From: Halanaerobacter jeridensis
Lineage (GTDB): Bacteria; Bacillota; Halanaerobiia; Halobacteroidales; Halobacteroidaceae
Assembly (NCBI RefSeq): GCF_016908315.1
Contig: NZ_JAFBDQ010000003.1
Coordinates: 124,001-188,000, forward strand
Direction: 5' to 3'
DNA length: 64,000 nt
A program made the position numbers and the translations under genes. Shown here piece by piece: positions 8,146 to 16,694 of the stretch (its first letter is position 1; the number at the start of each line of letters is the position of its first letter). Below the pieces are notes generated by a model, which was not told the DNA's origin, did not search any database, and saw nothing but the letters and a program-made list of their open reading frames with translations.

Positions 8146-9180
8146 TTAATTCACTATCTGATATTTATCATTTTTCAACAGATCCACCTTATCTCTAATT
8201 CCTTCTGTAATATATATTTTATTATCTTCAGTAGCTACTAAAGCTTGTACATTATCTAAATCATTAATCAATTCAAGACCTTTATCAACCCCCAGAATAT
8301 AAACAATTGTTGACAAAGCATCAGCATCAAAAGAACTATCAGCTATAATTGTGGAACTAATAATTCCATTTTTAGCGGGACGTCCAGTATTAGGATTCAA
8401 AATATGGTGATATCTGACTCCATCTTTCATAAAATATCGTTCATAATTACCAGAAGTGACTACTGTTTTATTCTTTAATTTTATGCTAGCCATCACTTCT
8501 CCTCTATTGGCTTGGGGGGCTTGAATCCCTACTTCCCAAGCAGAACCATCGCCTTTAGTACCTAAGACTGATACATTGCCACCTAAACTAATAAAAGCCT
8601 TCTCTACATTTTTTCCTTTGAATAAATCAATTACTTTATCAGCCGCATATCCTTTAGCTATGCCACCTACATCTAAGCTCATATCTTTTTTTAATAACAT
8701 TATCTTCTTCTTCTCAGGATAAAGCTTTACTTGTTGATAATCAACTAATTCTACTTTTTCTTTTAACTCATTTTCTTTAGGCACTTTTTGACTATCAGTT
8801 CCTATACCCCATAATTCAACTACAGGTCCTATAGTAGGATCGAATCTGCCCTTGCTTAACTTAGCATATTCAAGAGCCTTACTAACAACCCTATATGTAT
8901 CATCACTAACTTTAACTGCCTTCTCCCCTGCCATTGCATTAATCTTATTAATTTCGCTCTCTTTAATATGTGAGCTTAGCTTTTGTTCTAGTCTATCAAG
9001 TAACTTAAATGTCGACTCAATTATTTGTTCTGCTTTGGGGCTATAGACTTTAATTTTAACTATAGTTCCCATCTTATAAGATGTCCTAGTTTTAGAAGTG
9101 CTTCGATTATTATAGAAAAAAATAGCTGCTAAAATTAAAACAAGTACTAAAGCTAATATATATAACTTTTTATTTCTCAT
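8146..9180 (-). CDS. apbE: FAD:protein FMN transferase (ApbE/FmnB)
   Basis: A 344-residue ApbE protein with an N-terminal membrane anchor (about residues 6-24, no lipobox Cys), so it acts outside the cytoplasmic membrane. Conserved blocks are YKMGTIVKIKVYS, DVGGIAKGYAADKV, SLGGNVSVLG, HHILNPNTGRPA and DADALSTIVY, whose Asp/Thr bind Mg. ApbE moves FMN from FAD onto Thr/Ser of exported proteins carrying a [S/T]GA[S/T]-type motif. No protein in this window shows that motif, so its acceptor must be encoded elsewhere. It is the first gene of the minus operon (GGGAGGG ribosome site), divergent from NDH-2. That arrangement is what suggests an electron-transfer locus. Confidence 0.95.
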   Translation of the reverse strand: MRNKKLYILALVLVLILAAIFFYNNRSTSKTRTSYKMGTIVKIKVYSPKAEQIIESTFKLLDRLEQKLSSHIKESEINKINAMAGEKAVKVSDDTYRVVSKALEYAKLSKGRFDPTIGPVVELWGIGTDSQKVPKENELKEKVELVDYQQVKLYPEKKKIMLLKKDMSLDVGGIAKGYAADKVIDLFKGKNVEKAFISLGGNVSVLGTKGDGSAWEVGIQAPQANRGEVMASIKLKNKTVVTSGNYERYFMKDGVRYHHILNPNTGRPAKNGIISSTIIADSSFDADALSTIVYILGVDKGLELINDLDNVQALVATEDNKIYITEGIRDKVDLLKNDKYQIVN

Positions 9181-9293
9181 AATTTCCCTCCCACTAAATT
9201 TGGTGGAATTTATCTATTTTAATTTATTCTATCATTGCTAATAATAACTTTCAACCACATATAACAAACAATTCCTACAAAAATACTATGAAT

Positions 9294-9322
9294 TTGACAT
9301 TCACCTAATAAAATAGTAAGAT
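9294..9322 (+). promoter_or_regulatory. SigA-type promoter of the NDH-2 operon
   Basis: TTGACA, 17 nt, TAAGAT, with the predicted start about 7 nt further on and the Fur-like palindrome right after it. It lies 57 bp upstream of the NDH-2 start codon. Confidence 0.65.
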
Positions 9323-9332
9323 AAAAATATAA

Positions 9333-9347
9333 TAATAATCATTATTA
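9333..9347 (+). promoter_or_regulatory. Fur/PerR-family operator at the NDH-2 promoter
   Basis: A perfect 7-1-7 dyad, TAATAAT-C-ATTATTA, one mismatch per half from the Fur box (TGATAAT-N-ATTATCA). It lies just downstream of the predicted start point, a repressor position. This would link the electron-transfer operon to iron or peroxide status. Fur, PerR and Zur boxes cannot be told apart here. Confidence 0.5.
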
Positions 9348-9378
9348 CTTAATCAAACTTAGAAAAGGAGGGACGAAC

Positions 9379-11178
9379 ATGGACAAAAAAATAGCCATTC
9401 TCGGCGCAGGGTATGCAGGAGTTAAAGCAGCAAAAACTCTAAATAAAAAATTTAAAAAAGACGATTCAGTAGAAATAACTTTAATTGACCAAAACTCTCA
9501 TCATACTCTTCTAACTGAGTTACATGAAGTTGCCGGGAATCGAATTGAAAGCAGCGGGGTTAAAATATCTTTAACAGATCTTTTTGCTAATAGTAAAGTA
9601 AATGTTGTTAAAGATAAAGTCAACGATATCAATACCGAAAAGCAAGAAATAATAGCCCACAATAGCAACTATGATTATGATTACTTAGTATTAGGGGTTG
9701 GCAGTGAACCTACCTATTTCAATATTCCAGGCATGGAAGAAAACGCTTTTACCCTCTGGTCATTAGAAGATGCTCAAAAAATTAATGATCATATCCGCAA
9801 TATGTTTAAATTAGCTGCTAATGAACAAGACTTAGTTAAACGGCAACAAATGCTAACTTTTGTTATTGGCGGTGCTGGATTTACAGGAGTAGAAACTGCT
9901 GGTGAAATTGCAGAGTGGACAGACAAGCTATGTGAACAATATAACATCTCACCTCAGGAAGTTAGTATTAAAATAGTAGAAGCCCAAGAGGGCATCCTTC
10001 CGGTTTTAGAAGAAAAACAAGTTAAAAATGCTGAAAAATATTTAAGCGAAAAATTAGGAGTAGAATTACTTACACAATCCAATATTTGTGAAGTTAAGAA
10101 CAACAGCATCATTATTAATAACTGCAGCAAGGAAGATGGTTATATTACTGATACTTCAAATCAAGAGGAAGAGATCGATACTAACACCCTAATTTGGACT
10201 GGTGGAATTAAAGCTAAAGATTTAGTTAAAAAAACAGGAGTTCAATTAAATCATAGAGACCGAATTGAAGTTAATGACTATCTCCAAACTTCTATTGAAA
10301 ACATTTATGCTATTGGAGACAATGCCTATTTTGAAACCGAAGATAATTCTGCTCTTCCCCAATTAGTAGAAGGGGCTTTACAGGCAGGATCATGTGCAGC
10401 TCATAATATTTATGCTTCTATCACAAACAAAGAGTTGAAAGAATTTGATCCTCAATTACATGGAGTTATGGTTTCAATTGGTTCTAACTATGCAGTAGCT
10501 GAACTTAAACCAATTTCTAATCTTACTATTCCATTAGTAGGTTTTCTAGCGATGATGACAAAACATTTAATTAATATTCATTATCTTTTCGAAGTTAAAG
10601 GATTTAATCTAATTTTTAAATATATCAAAGAACAATTTAGTCATACTAAAGGAGGGATTGGCATGTTAGTGAGACACTTTTCTAAAAAGTCAGGTACCTT
10701 CTGGCTAGCATTTTTAAGAGTTTTCTTAGGCCTTCGCTTTCTACTAGAAGGGATTAGCAAACTCCAAAAGGGATGGCTAACTAGCCCAGATGGATTTCTT
10801 GTCTCCGGTGCTTCTTCAGTATTATGGAGTGAAGGTTCGCCAGAATGGTATATAAACTTACTTAAAACCTTTGTAGTTCCTCAGCAAGTGCTCTTTCAAA
10901 AAGTATTAGTTCTAACTGAATTAGCTGTAGGATTAAGCCTTATTTTTGGTTGCCTAACTATTTTAGGCGCTTTAGCAGCAGCAGGAATGAGTGCTAACTT
11001 TATCCTTGGAGCTATGGGATCATCCGCAGGAATTTGGGAACCAGTCTGGTTATTCTTAATTTCTATCACTATGCTTTCAGGGGCAGGCAAAGCTTTTGGA
11101 ATAGATTATTATCTTATACCCTGGCTGCTTAATTTATCAGATCAATCAGTAGAATATAATGAAGATATTCCAGCCTAA
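9379..11178 (+). CDS. ndh2: Type II NADH dehydrogenase with C-terminal DoxX-like membrane domain
   Basis: A 599-residue protein. The first 400 or so residues are NDH-2: FAD site ILGAGYAGVKAAK, NADH site VIGGAGFTGVETAGEI near residue 160, and the second FAD motif IYAIGDNAYFE near 310. From about residue 440 a second part with four membrane helices begins at WLAFLRVFLGLRFLLEGISK; this looks like a DoxX/DoxD domain. NDH-2 passes electrons from NADH to a quinone without pumping protons. The membrane extension separates it from ordinary NDH-2 and recalls the Ndh2 of flavin-based extracellular electron transfer, which I remember as having an added C-terminal membrane domain. AAAGGAGG precedes the ATG. 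It heads an operon with the prenyltransferase and a lipoprotein. Confidence 0.92.
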   Translation: MDKKIAILGAGYAGVKAAKTLNKKFKKDDSVEITLIDQNSHHTLLTELHEVAGNRIESSGVKISLTDLFANSKVNVVKDKVNDINTEKQEIIAHNSNYDYDYLVLGVGSEPTYFNIPGMEENAFTLWSLEDAQKINDHIRNMFKLAANEQDLVKRQQMLTFVIGGAGFTGVETAGEIAEWTDKLCEQYNISPQEVSIKIVEAQEGILPVLEEKQVKNAEKYLSEKLGVELLTQSNICEVKNNSIIINNCSKEDGYITDTSNQEEEIDTNTLIWTGGIKAKDLVKKTGVQLNHRDRIEVNDYLQTSIENIYAIGDNAYFETEDNSALPQLVEGALQAGSCAAHNIYASITNKELKEFDPQLHGVMVSIGSNYAVAELKPISNLTIPLVGFLAMMTKHLINIHYLFEVKGFNLIFKYIKEQFSHTKGGIGMLVRHFSKKSGTFWLAFLRVFLGLRFLLEGISKLQKGWLTSPDGFLVSGASSVLWSEGSPEWYINLLKTFVVPQQVLFQKVLVLTELAVGLSLIFGCLTILGALAAAGMSANFILGAMGSSAGIWEPVWLFLISITMLSGAGKAFGIDYYLIPWLLNLSDQSVEYNEDIPA

Positions 11179-11228
11179 TCTTAAATTTATTATAGTTACC
11201 TAGCCTAGCTTCTAAGAGGTGATAGTAG

Positions 11229-12110
11229 ATGCTGAAAAAATATTTGATTGCTTGGTGGAAGGCTTTACGGCCTTTTTCCTTATCTGTAGCATTAATTCCA
11301 ACTACTTATGGCAGTATATTAGCTTGGACTGAAGGAAAATTTAACTGGCTAATATTTTTTCTAGTAATTTTAGGAGGAGTCTTATTACAAGCAGGTACTA
11401 ATTTAGTAAATGACTATTTTGAATTTAAACAAGGCTTAGTTGAGGATAAAGCAAATTTAAATTTATCTTTTTCAGCTAGAGACCCCATTGAAAAGTTTAT
11501 ATTTTTATCGGGGCTATTCTGCTTTATAATTGTTATTCCTTTAGGCCTATACTTTATTTATCTAAAAGGCATTACTATCTTCATCTTAGGAGTGATTGGC
11601 CTCTGGGGAGGATATGCTTATACTGGTAAGCCTTTTGTCTATAAAAAAAAGGGCTTAGGTCCTTTACTTGTGTTCTTCTTAATGGGCAATTTAATGGTCT
11701 TTGGTAGTTATTATATGCAAACTGGATATCTTTCTTGGCTCCCCTGGTTAGCATCAATACCTATTTGTTTACTAACTTCATTACTACTCATTAGTAATGA
11801 GTTAAGAGATATTAAAAAGGATGCTGCTAAAGGGATTAAAACTATGTCAGTTAGACTGGGAGAAAAAAAGTCTATTACAATCTTTAAAATGATTTTAATA
11901 ATAACTTATTTAAGTCAAATCATGCTAATAAAATTTAATATTTTTTCTAGTCTAAGTTTATTTACTATAATCATTATTCCTTTAGCTTTTCGTCTGCTTA
12001 AATTAATCAAGACTAACCGAAAAAAGTTAGTTTTTAAAACAGCTCATTTCCATATGTACTATGGATTAATTTTAATTTTCACTAAATTATTAACACAGTT
12101 CATACTTTAA
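11229..12110 (+). CDS. 1,4-dihydroxy-2-naphthoate prenyltransferase (MenA/DmkA-like)
   Basis: A 293-residue UbiA-family membrane prenyltransferase with about eight helices. The first polar motif is NLVNDYFEFKQG (residues ~58-69), the MenA-like variant of NDxxDxxxD. The second is NELRDIKKDAAKGIKTMSVRLG. It attaches the polyprenyl chain to DHNA, giving demethylmenaquinone, at the inner face of the membrane. No menaquinone methyltransferase or DHNA pathway genes are nearby, so it may use imported or remotely made DHNA. It starts 50 bp after NDH-2 and ends 15 bp before the lipoprotein gene, so co-transcription is likely. Together with the upstream synthase and NDH-2 it fits a dedicated electron-transfer quinone. 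Confidence 0.88.
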   Translation: MLKKYLIAWWKALRPFSLSVALIPTTYGSILAWTEGKFNWLIFFLVILGGVLLQAGTNLVNDYFEFKQGLVEDKANLNLSFSARDPIEKFIFLSGLFCFIIVIPLGLYFIYLKGITIFILGVIGLWGGYAYTGKPFVYKKKGLGPLLVFFLMGNLMVFGSYYMQTGYLSWLPWLASIPICLLTSLLLISNELRDIKKDAAKGIKTMSVRLGEKKSITIFKMILIITYLSQIMLIKFNIFSSLSLFTIIIIPLAFRLLKLIKTNRKKLVFKTAHFHMYYGLILIFTKLLTQFIL

Positions 12111-12125
12111 AGGAGGTATGTAAAT

Positions 12126-13106
12126 ATGAAGAAATTTTTAAGTTTAACTTTAGTAATTTTGTTATCACTTGTAGTATTAACAGGTTGTGGAGGTAGTCAG
12201 CAGGCAACAAATGAAGACCAAGGTCAAGAGGAAACAGATGTAGTAACAACAGCTTCTATCGTTAAAGAAGAACAAGCTTTTCAAGAGGCAATCACTAAAG
12301 ATGGTACTTGGATTATAGCTACATTAAATGATTTATCTTTTGACCAAGAACTTGTAGTAGAAGGTACATTCCATGATAAAGGTAACTCTGACAATGAAGT
12401 ATATCGTAAGCTTGCTCCATATAGTCAAGATGATGACCATAATATCACTGAAAGATATACTATTACTGCACCAAAGATGACTATTAAAAGTCCTAATACC
12501 AAATTCCAGGGTGGTACTTTCGTTGGAGATGTTTATGTTCAGGCTAATGGATTTACTTTAGAAGATGCTACTGTAGAAGGTAATATCTACTTTGCTACAG
12601 AAGAATATAAATCAAGTGCTAATATTACAGATAAAAGTGAAGTCACTGGCAATACAGAAGTTAAGGGGTCAACAGACGTAGTATCTGCTGCTTCAATAGT
12701 TAAAGAAGAAGAAGTCTTCAAGAAAGCTATTGCTAAAAATGGTAAGTGGATTATCGCTACATTAAATGATCTATCTTTTGACCAGAAACTTGTAGTAGAA
12801 GGTACCTTCCATGACAAAGGTAATTCCGACAATAAAGTCTATCGTAAGATAGCTCCTTATACTCAAGATGATAATTACAATGTTACTGAGCGCTTTACTA
12901 TCTCTGCTCCAAAAATGACGATTAAAAGTCCTAATACTAAGTTCCAAGCTGGAACTTTTGTGGGCGATATTTATGTGCAGGCTAATGGATTTACTCTAGA
13001 AGATGCTACAATTGATGGAGACCTTTACTTTGCTACAGAAGAATATGAATCAAGTGCTAATATTACAGATAAAAGTGAAGTTACTGGTACGGTTAGCGTA
13101 AAGTAA
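12126..13106 (+). CDS. Lipoprotein with two near-identical ~146-residue repeats
   Basis: The signal peptide ends in a lipobox, VVLTGC (Cys 21), so the 326-residue protein is membrane-anchored and exported. The rest is a tandem duplication with a 146-residue period: ASIVKEE at 43 and again at 189, each followed by GTW/GKW-IIATLNDLSFDQ, VVEGTFHDKGNSDN, MTIKSPNTKFQ and TFVGDVYVQANGFTLEDAT. The alternating GDVYV/GNIYF turns look like a beta-solenoid. It is 15 bp from the prenyltransferase gene, with AAAGGAGG before the ATG and a strong terminator after the stop. By position it takes the place of PplA, the flavinylated lipoprotein of the Listeria locus. It lacks an FMN-attachment motif, however, so it is not PplA and its role is unknown. 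Confidence 0.85.
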   Translation: MKKFLSLTLVILLSLVVLTGCGGSQQATNEDQGQEETDVVTTASIVKEEQAFQEAITKDGTWIIATLNDLSFDQELVVEGTFHDKGNSDNEVYRKLAPYSQDDDHNITERYTITAPKMTIKSPNTKFQGGTFVGDVYVQANGFTLEDATVEGNIYFATEEYKSSANITDKSEVTGNTEVKGSTDVVSAASIVKEEEVFKKAIAKNGKWIIATLNDLSFDQKLVVEGTFHDKGNSDNKVYRKIAPYTQDDNYNVTERFTISAPKMTIKSPNTKFQAGTFVGDIYVQANGFTLEDATIDGDLYFATEEYESSANITDKSEVTGTVSVK

Positions 13107-13141
13107 TTAGTATTTAGTTAAATATATTATAAATAATTAAT

Positions 13142-13184
13142 AGGAGCGGCTATCTAAACTAGATAGCCGCTCCTGCTTTGTTTT
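13142..13184 (+). terminator. Terminator of the NDH-2 operon
   Basis: A perfect 14-bp GC-rich stem (13142-13155 with 13161-13174), 5-nt loop, then GCTTTGTTTT. It may also stop transcription arriving from the convergent SHOCT gene. Confidence 0.88.
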
Positions 13185-13207
13185 AACTATGTCATTTTAT
13201 TTAATTA

Positions 13208-13477
13208 CTATTGTAACTCATTTTTTATTTCTTGAAATTCTTCTTTATCTATTTCACCTTTAGCATATCTTTTTTTAGCTATTTCTAAAGGGTCTTCTGT
13301 AGATTTAGAATTGGAATTATAATTACTCGGATAATGAGAATCATTGGAGGAACTATTACTAAATTGTTTCACTAAGAAAATAATCAGTCCTACAATTACA
13401 ACTAACCACAGAATCATCATTATCATTCCACCTCCTCCAAAACCACCCATAAATCCACGTCCCATGTGATGCCACAT
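13208..13477 (-). CDS. Small membrane protein with C-terminal SHOCT domain
   Basis: An 89-residue protein: Gly/Met-rich start (MWHHMGRGFMGGFGGGG), one membrane helix (about 18-42), a Ser/Asn linker, and a C-terminal SHOCT motif (DPLEIAKKRYAKGEIDKEEF). SHOCT domains are short oligomerisation modules attached to many membrane or secreted proteins, with no fixed function. The gene follows the Spy-like gene by 45 bp on the same strand; the Met/His-rich N-terminus and the G-tract operator upstream hint at metal, perhaps copper, response. That link is inferred. Confidence 0.85.
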   Translation of the reverse strand: MWHHMGRGFMGGFGGGGMIMMILWLVVIVGLIIFLVKQFSNSSSNDSHYPSNYNSNSKSTEDPLEIAKKRYAKGEIDKEEFQEIKNELQ

Positions 13478-13522
13478 AAAATATCATCTCCTTTTTAAAA
13501 TAATTTGTTAATCTATTCTAAT

Positions 13523-14083
13523 TTAAAATCCATTCATCATTCCGCCGCCGTGATGTCCACCTGGACCATAACCATTAGCTCCAGGACCTCGCTGCATCAT
13601 ACCTGGTTCATACATCTGTCCTCTGCGTCTAAAACCACGACCATATCTACCGCAATTATAAAAACCCATACCTCTCATACCTCTCATACCATATCTACTC
13701 ATCTCTTCTAGTTGTCTATCACTTAGCATTGCTCTTAATTCCAATCTATACTGCTGATTAATCTCAAATAATTCTTGTCTTAATTTATTAATTTCGCTGT
13801 GCATTTCATTTATTCTTTCTTTTTTAACATCTTTATCAATATAAGCATCTCTTAAATCTTCTTGCTTATCCCAAAGATTGTCTCTTAAATCATCCACTCG
13901 ATCATAATATTCATCTTCTAACTCTTCTAAATCATCTATCTGCTGTTCAGATAAACGAAGTTGATTATAGTAATCATTCTGGTCATAACCATTACCTCTT
14001 CTAGTCCTTCCATGGCCCAACACTAAAACTGATAATCCTAATACTAAAACTACTACCAAACTAATACTCATTATTTTTTTCAT
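13523..14083 (-). CDS. Spy/CpxP-like periplasmic metal-stress protein
   Basis: A 186-residue protein with an N-terminal signal segment (ISLVVVLVLGLSVLVLG) and a helical core (~40-125) rich in Asp, Glu, Arg and Leu. The core begins LRLSEQQIDDLEEL, like the LTxxQ helices of Spy/CpxP/ZraP chaperones. The tail is rich in Gly, Met, His and Arg (GGHHGGGMMNGF) and could bind metal. Such proteins work between the two membranes as chaperones or metal sensors, consistent with a diderm envelope. It is the first gene of a pair with the SHOCT protein. The promoter TTGACA-N17-TATTAT and a G-tract dyad lie about 170-200 bp upstream. Confidence 0.75.
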   Translation of the reverse strand: MKKIMSISLVVVLVLGLSVLVLGHGRTRRGNGYDQNDYYNQLRLSEQQIDDLEELEDEYYDRVDDLRDNLWDKQEDLRDAYIDKDVKKERINEMHSEINKLRQELFEINQQYRLELRAMLSDRQLEEMSRYGMRGMRGMGFYNCGRYGRGFRRRGQMYEPGMMQRGPGANGYGPGGHHGGGMMNGF

Positions 14084-14233
14084 ACTTATCGCCTCCTAAT
14101 TAATTTTATTTTCTATTTACAGAAAATCATATCTTTATAACTTATTTATAGTATACTAGCTAAATATTAAGAAAGTATTAAGAAAAGTATTAAAAAACTA
14201 TTAAATAATAAATTTAGCAAATTTTAATACTTT

Positions 14234-14258
14234 TATACCCCTACCCCCTATTGGTATA
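14234..14258 (-). promoter_or_regulatory. CsoR-like G-tract operator
   Basis: TATACC and GGTATA arms flank a 13-nt C-rich centre (G-rich on the minus strand), a C/G-tract inside otherwise very AT-rich DNA. The dyad begins a few bases after the -10 hexamer and would cover the start point. G-tracts between AT-rich inverted arms are typical of CsoR/RcnR-family operators (copper, nickel, formaldehyde or sulfide sensors). No such regulator gene is in the window. Confidence 0.4.
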
Positions 14259-14263
14259 TTAAT

Positions 14264-14292
14264 ATAATACTATCTTAATTCTGATTTGTCAA
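14264..14292 (-). promoter_or_regulatory. SigA-type promoter of the Spy-like/SHOCT pair
   Basis: On the minus strand: TTGACA (14292-14287), 17 nt, TATTAT (14269-14264). The leader before the Spy-like start codon would be about 170 nt. Confidence 0.7.
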
Positions 14293-14341
14293 ATTAGAAT
14301 TATCTAATCTTAAATTAATCTTTACTTGTTTGCCAGAAACT

Positions 14342-14374
14342 AAAAAAGCACTCTAAATAAAAATTAGAGTGCTT
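14342..14374 (-). terminator. Terminator of the CarboxypepD_reg-like lipoprotein
   Basis: Minus-strand stem AAGCACTCTAA/TTAGAGTGCTT, 7-nt loop, then TTTT. It starts 26 bp after the stop codon. Confidence 0.85.
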
Positions 14375-14399
14375 ACGAAAAAAGTTCTAAATTATCCAA

Positions 14400-15500
14400 C
14401 TAATAAACAATACCGTTAACAAAATCGAAAATAGTAATTTTATCTGCTTCCACTTTTAATTCATACTCATCAAAACTATAGTTATTTTCAGAAGCAGTAA
14501 GTGTATAATTCCCAGGAGATACATCTTTAATCACAAATCCTGCTCCACCAGAACTTTGTGTTTCAGTCAAGTCATAATTTACTCCAGCATCATCCATGTA
14601 ACCAATAGTACCACTACTAGGATTCAACTCCACACTAGCACCATATATTCTCTCATAAGAAGTTGCGTCAACTTCTGCTGTTTCTCCTCCTATCAGACCA
14701 GTACCTTCAGTATATCCTACTCCTTCTGCTTCAGTTGCAGTTAACATTGCAATAAACAAGTCATCTTCAGCTACAATATTATCTCTTTCTCCCCAGACTA
14801 AACTGCCATCTACAACTTCAAAATAAGGTGATAAGGTAGGTAAATAAGACTCTTCAACTGCTTCTAAATAATATTTGCCATCGATAATTTGAGAAGCAAA
14901 GCTAAATAATCCTGCATTATCAGTAGTAGTTTCAGCCACTTTCATATCATTAGTACCATATATTTCAATTACAGCTCCATTAACAGCTTCTTCTGAAAAA
15001 GCTGTTTCTACTGTCCCAGCAATAGTAATCGGAGTCGCCTGGCTTTCTATTTCAAAATCAATTCCTAGCTCTTCATCACCAGATATAACTATTTGCTGTG
15101 CTTCATCGCCTACATCCATACCATAAAACCCTGCTGAGTCAAGAGGACCACTAGAATCTGAAACATCAATTTCACCATTCCCATTTAAATCCTTATAAGC
15201 AATTACATAATATTCTCCATCTGGGATTTCATTAATAGTATAGCTACTACCGGATGATATAGTTGTTTCCTTAACAATAGTTAAATTTGTAGTATCTGTA
15301 CTATCAGCAGTTGGGTTTTCTTCAATCACTAATACTTTAATAGGAACAATAGCACCTAAATCACTACTTTGGTCAGTTATTGTTCCAACAATAGAACCAC
15401 TGCTATTTGAATCATCTCCTCCTCCTGATGAACTTGAACATCCTACCAATATAAACAACATAAACAGGGAACCTAACAATAAGATTTTTCTATTTCTCAT
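14400..15500 (-). CDS. Lipoprotein with repeated carboxypeptidase-regulatory-like (Ig-fold) domains
   Basis: A signal peptide with lipobox FILVGC is followed by a Ser/Gly linker and about three beta-rich units of the CarboxypepD_reg type: GSIVGTITD, then IAGTVETAFSEEAVNGAVIEI, then a C-terminal unit with DVSPGNYTLTASE. The first unit contains DLNGNGEIDVSD, an EF-hand-like Ca2+ loop of the sort found in surface proteins. No catalytic motif is visible; an exported structural or binding role is likely. The ATG used here has GGTGGAG close upstream. A GTG nine bases earlier lies inside that ribosome site and is not preferred. It is monocistronic, with a clear terminator. Confidence 0.7.
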   Translation of the reverse strand: MRNRKILLLGSLFMLFILVGCSSSSGGGDDSNSSGSIVGTITDQSSDLGAIVPIKVLVIEENPTADSTDTTNLTIVKETTISSGSSYTINEIPDGEYYVIAYKDLNGNGEIDVSDSSGPLDSAGFYGMDVGDEAQQIVISGDEELGIDFEIESQATPITIAGTVETAFSEEAVNGAVIEIYGTNDMKVAETTTDNAGLFSFASQIIDGKYYLEAVEESYLPTLSPYFEVVDGSLVWGERDNIVAEDDLFIAMLTATEAEGVGYTEGTGLIGGETAEVDATSYERIYGASVELNPSSGTIGYMDDAGVNYDLTETQSSGGAGFVIKDVSPGNYTLTASENNYSFDEYELKVEADKITIFDFVNGIVY

Positions 15501-15657
15501 AAGCTCCACCTTCTTTTCTTATTTTTATTCTATACTTATATTATACTACTTTTTTTATTTTAAAACTATATAATTATAATGAAATTGCTTTTTAACATAA
15601 TAATTTTTATAAAATTTAAAATAACATTTGTTATCTACTATTATATTTAATCAATCC

Positions 15658-15696
15658 AAAAAATATATAAGACCTCTGATAAATATCAGAGGTCTT
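15658..15696 (-). terminator. Terminator of the soluble chemoreceptor gene
   Basis: Minus-strand stem AAGACCTCTGAT/ATCAGAGGTCTT with an ATTT loop, followed by ATATATTTTTT. Confidence 0.85.
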
Positions 15697-15712
15697 ATTA
15701 AATAATTACTTT

Positions 15713-16489
15713 TTAACTTAACTCTTCTAAAATATCATCCCCTAGTTCTAAATGTCCTTCTCCAGCATTATTAATCTGATTGATTTTGGCAAAAATATCA
15801 TCTATTAAATCGGTAACTTGATTAAACTGATTATCTAATCTCTCAAAGCTATGCTGTAAATCCCCCATATAAGAAGTTAAATCTTCCATATTATCCTGCG
15901 AACCATCAACTGAATTTTGAATTTCGGCTGTATTTTCATTTATGTTTTCTAATAAATCAGAAGTTTGTTCAGCTAATTCTTTTATTTCTTCAGCTACAAC
16001 TGAAAAACCAGACCCAGCTTCTCCAGCCCGTGCAGCCTCAATAGAAGCATTTAAAGCTAACATATTAGTCTGCTCAGCAATACTTTGAATTTCTTCAGTG
16101 AATTGAACAATTTTTTCAATACGCTCTACTAACTGCCTAAAACGATCATCAAAATTATTTAATTCCTGCTCAGAATCAGCAAGAATTTTATTTACTTCAG
16201 CAATTATTTCTTCGTTAGTTTCATTTTTATCTAACAGCTGTTCAGTATCAGAATTTATTTCATTTACCTGCTCTATAATCCAACTATCTTCCTCTTCCAT
16301 TTGTTTCATTTTGCTTCTAACTTTATTCTTTAAATTAATTAATTTTTCTTTTCTAACTGTATCTTCTTCTAATTTACTTTCTAATTCAGCTATTCGAGAT
16401 TCTTTTTCTTCTAACTTATCCTTTAACTCTTCATTTTCAATTTCTAATCTTTCTTTTTCTTCTTTTAATTCACTATCACTTCCAAACAT
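15713..16489 (-). CDS. Short soluble methyl-accepting chemotaxis protein
   Basis: 258 residues without a membrane segment. An N-terminal Glu/Lys-rich coiled coil (about 5-75) leads into a chemoreceptor signalling hairpin whose tip reads [19 protein letters not shown] (~140-160). There is no recognisable sensing domain, HAMP or methylation-site repeat, so it is either a minimal cytoplasmic receptor or a scaffold that joins receptor arrays. It stands alone, far from the main che cluster. The final residues are DILEELS and lack the DDFEKF tail found on two receptors of the main cluster. Confidence 0.8.
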   Translation of the reverse strand: MFGSDSELKEEKERLEIENEELKDKLEEKESRIAELESKLEEDTVRKEKLINLKNKVRSKMKQMEEEDSWIIEQVNEINSDTEQLLDKNETNEEIIAEVNKILADSEQELNNFDDRFRQLVERIEKIVQFTEEIQSIAEQTNMLALNASIEAARAGEAGSGFSVVAEEIKELAEQTSDLLENINENTAEIQNSVDGSQDNMEDLTSYMGDLQHSFERLDNQFNQVTDLIDDIFAKINQINNAGEGHLELGDDILEELS

Positions 16490-16651
16490 ATTATATCATC
16501 CCTTTCTATAAATAATTCTTTATAATTTCTTATAAAAATATAGCTTATGTAATTAAGTCGTTATATTTTATAAACGAAAATAATTAATATTCTTTTATTT
16601 AATTTTAACAAATCATTGCGGAATTTTTAACTATAATTAAATAATAATAAC

Positions 16652-16686
16652 AAAAAATTAATTAGCCAGAGGAATATTCCTCTGGC
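16652..16686 (-). terminator. Terminator after the NifU-like gene
   Basis: A perfect 22-nt palindrome (GCCAGAGGAAT and its complement), followed on the minus strand by a T-rich stretch ending in TTTTTTG. Confidence 0.8.
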
Positions 16687-16694
16687 CAGCAAAA

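Noticed and set aside
12126-13106. The repeat lipoprotein as PplA, the flavinylated EET lipoprotein
   Set aside because: No [S/T]GA[S/T]-type FMN attachment motif is present and the repeats do not resemble FMN_bind domains.
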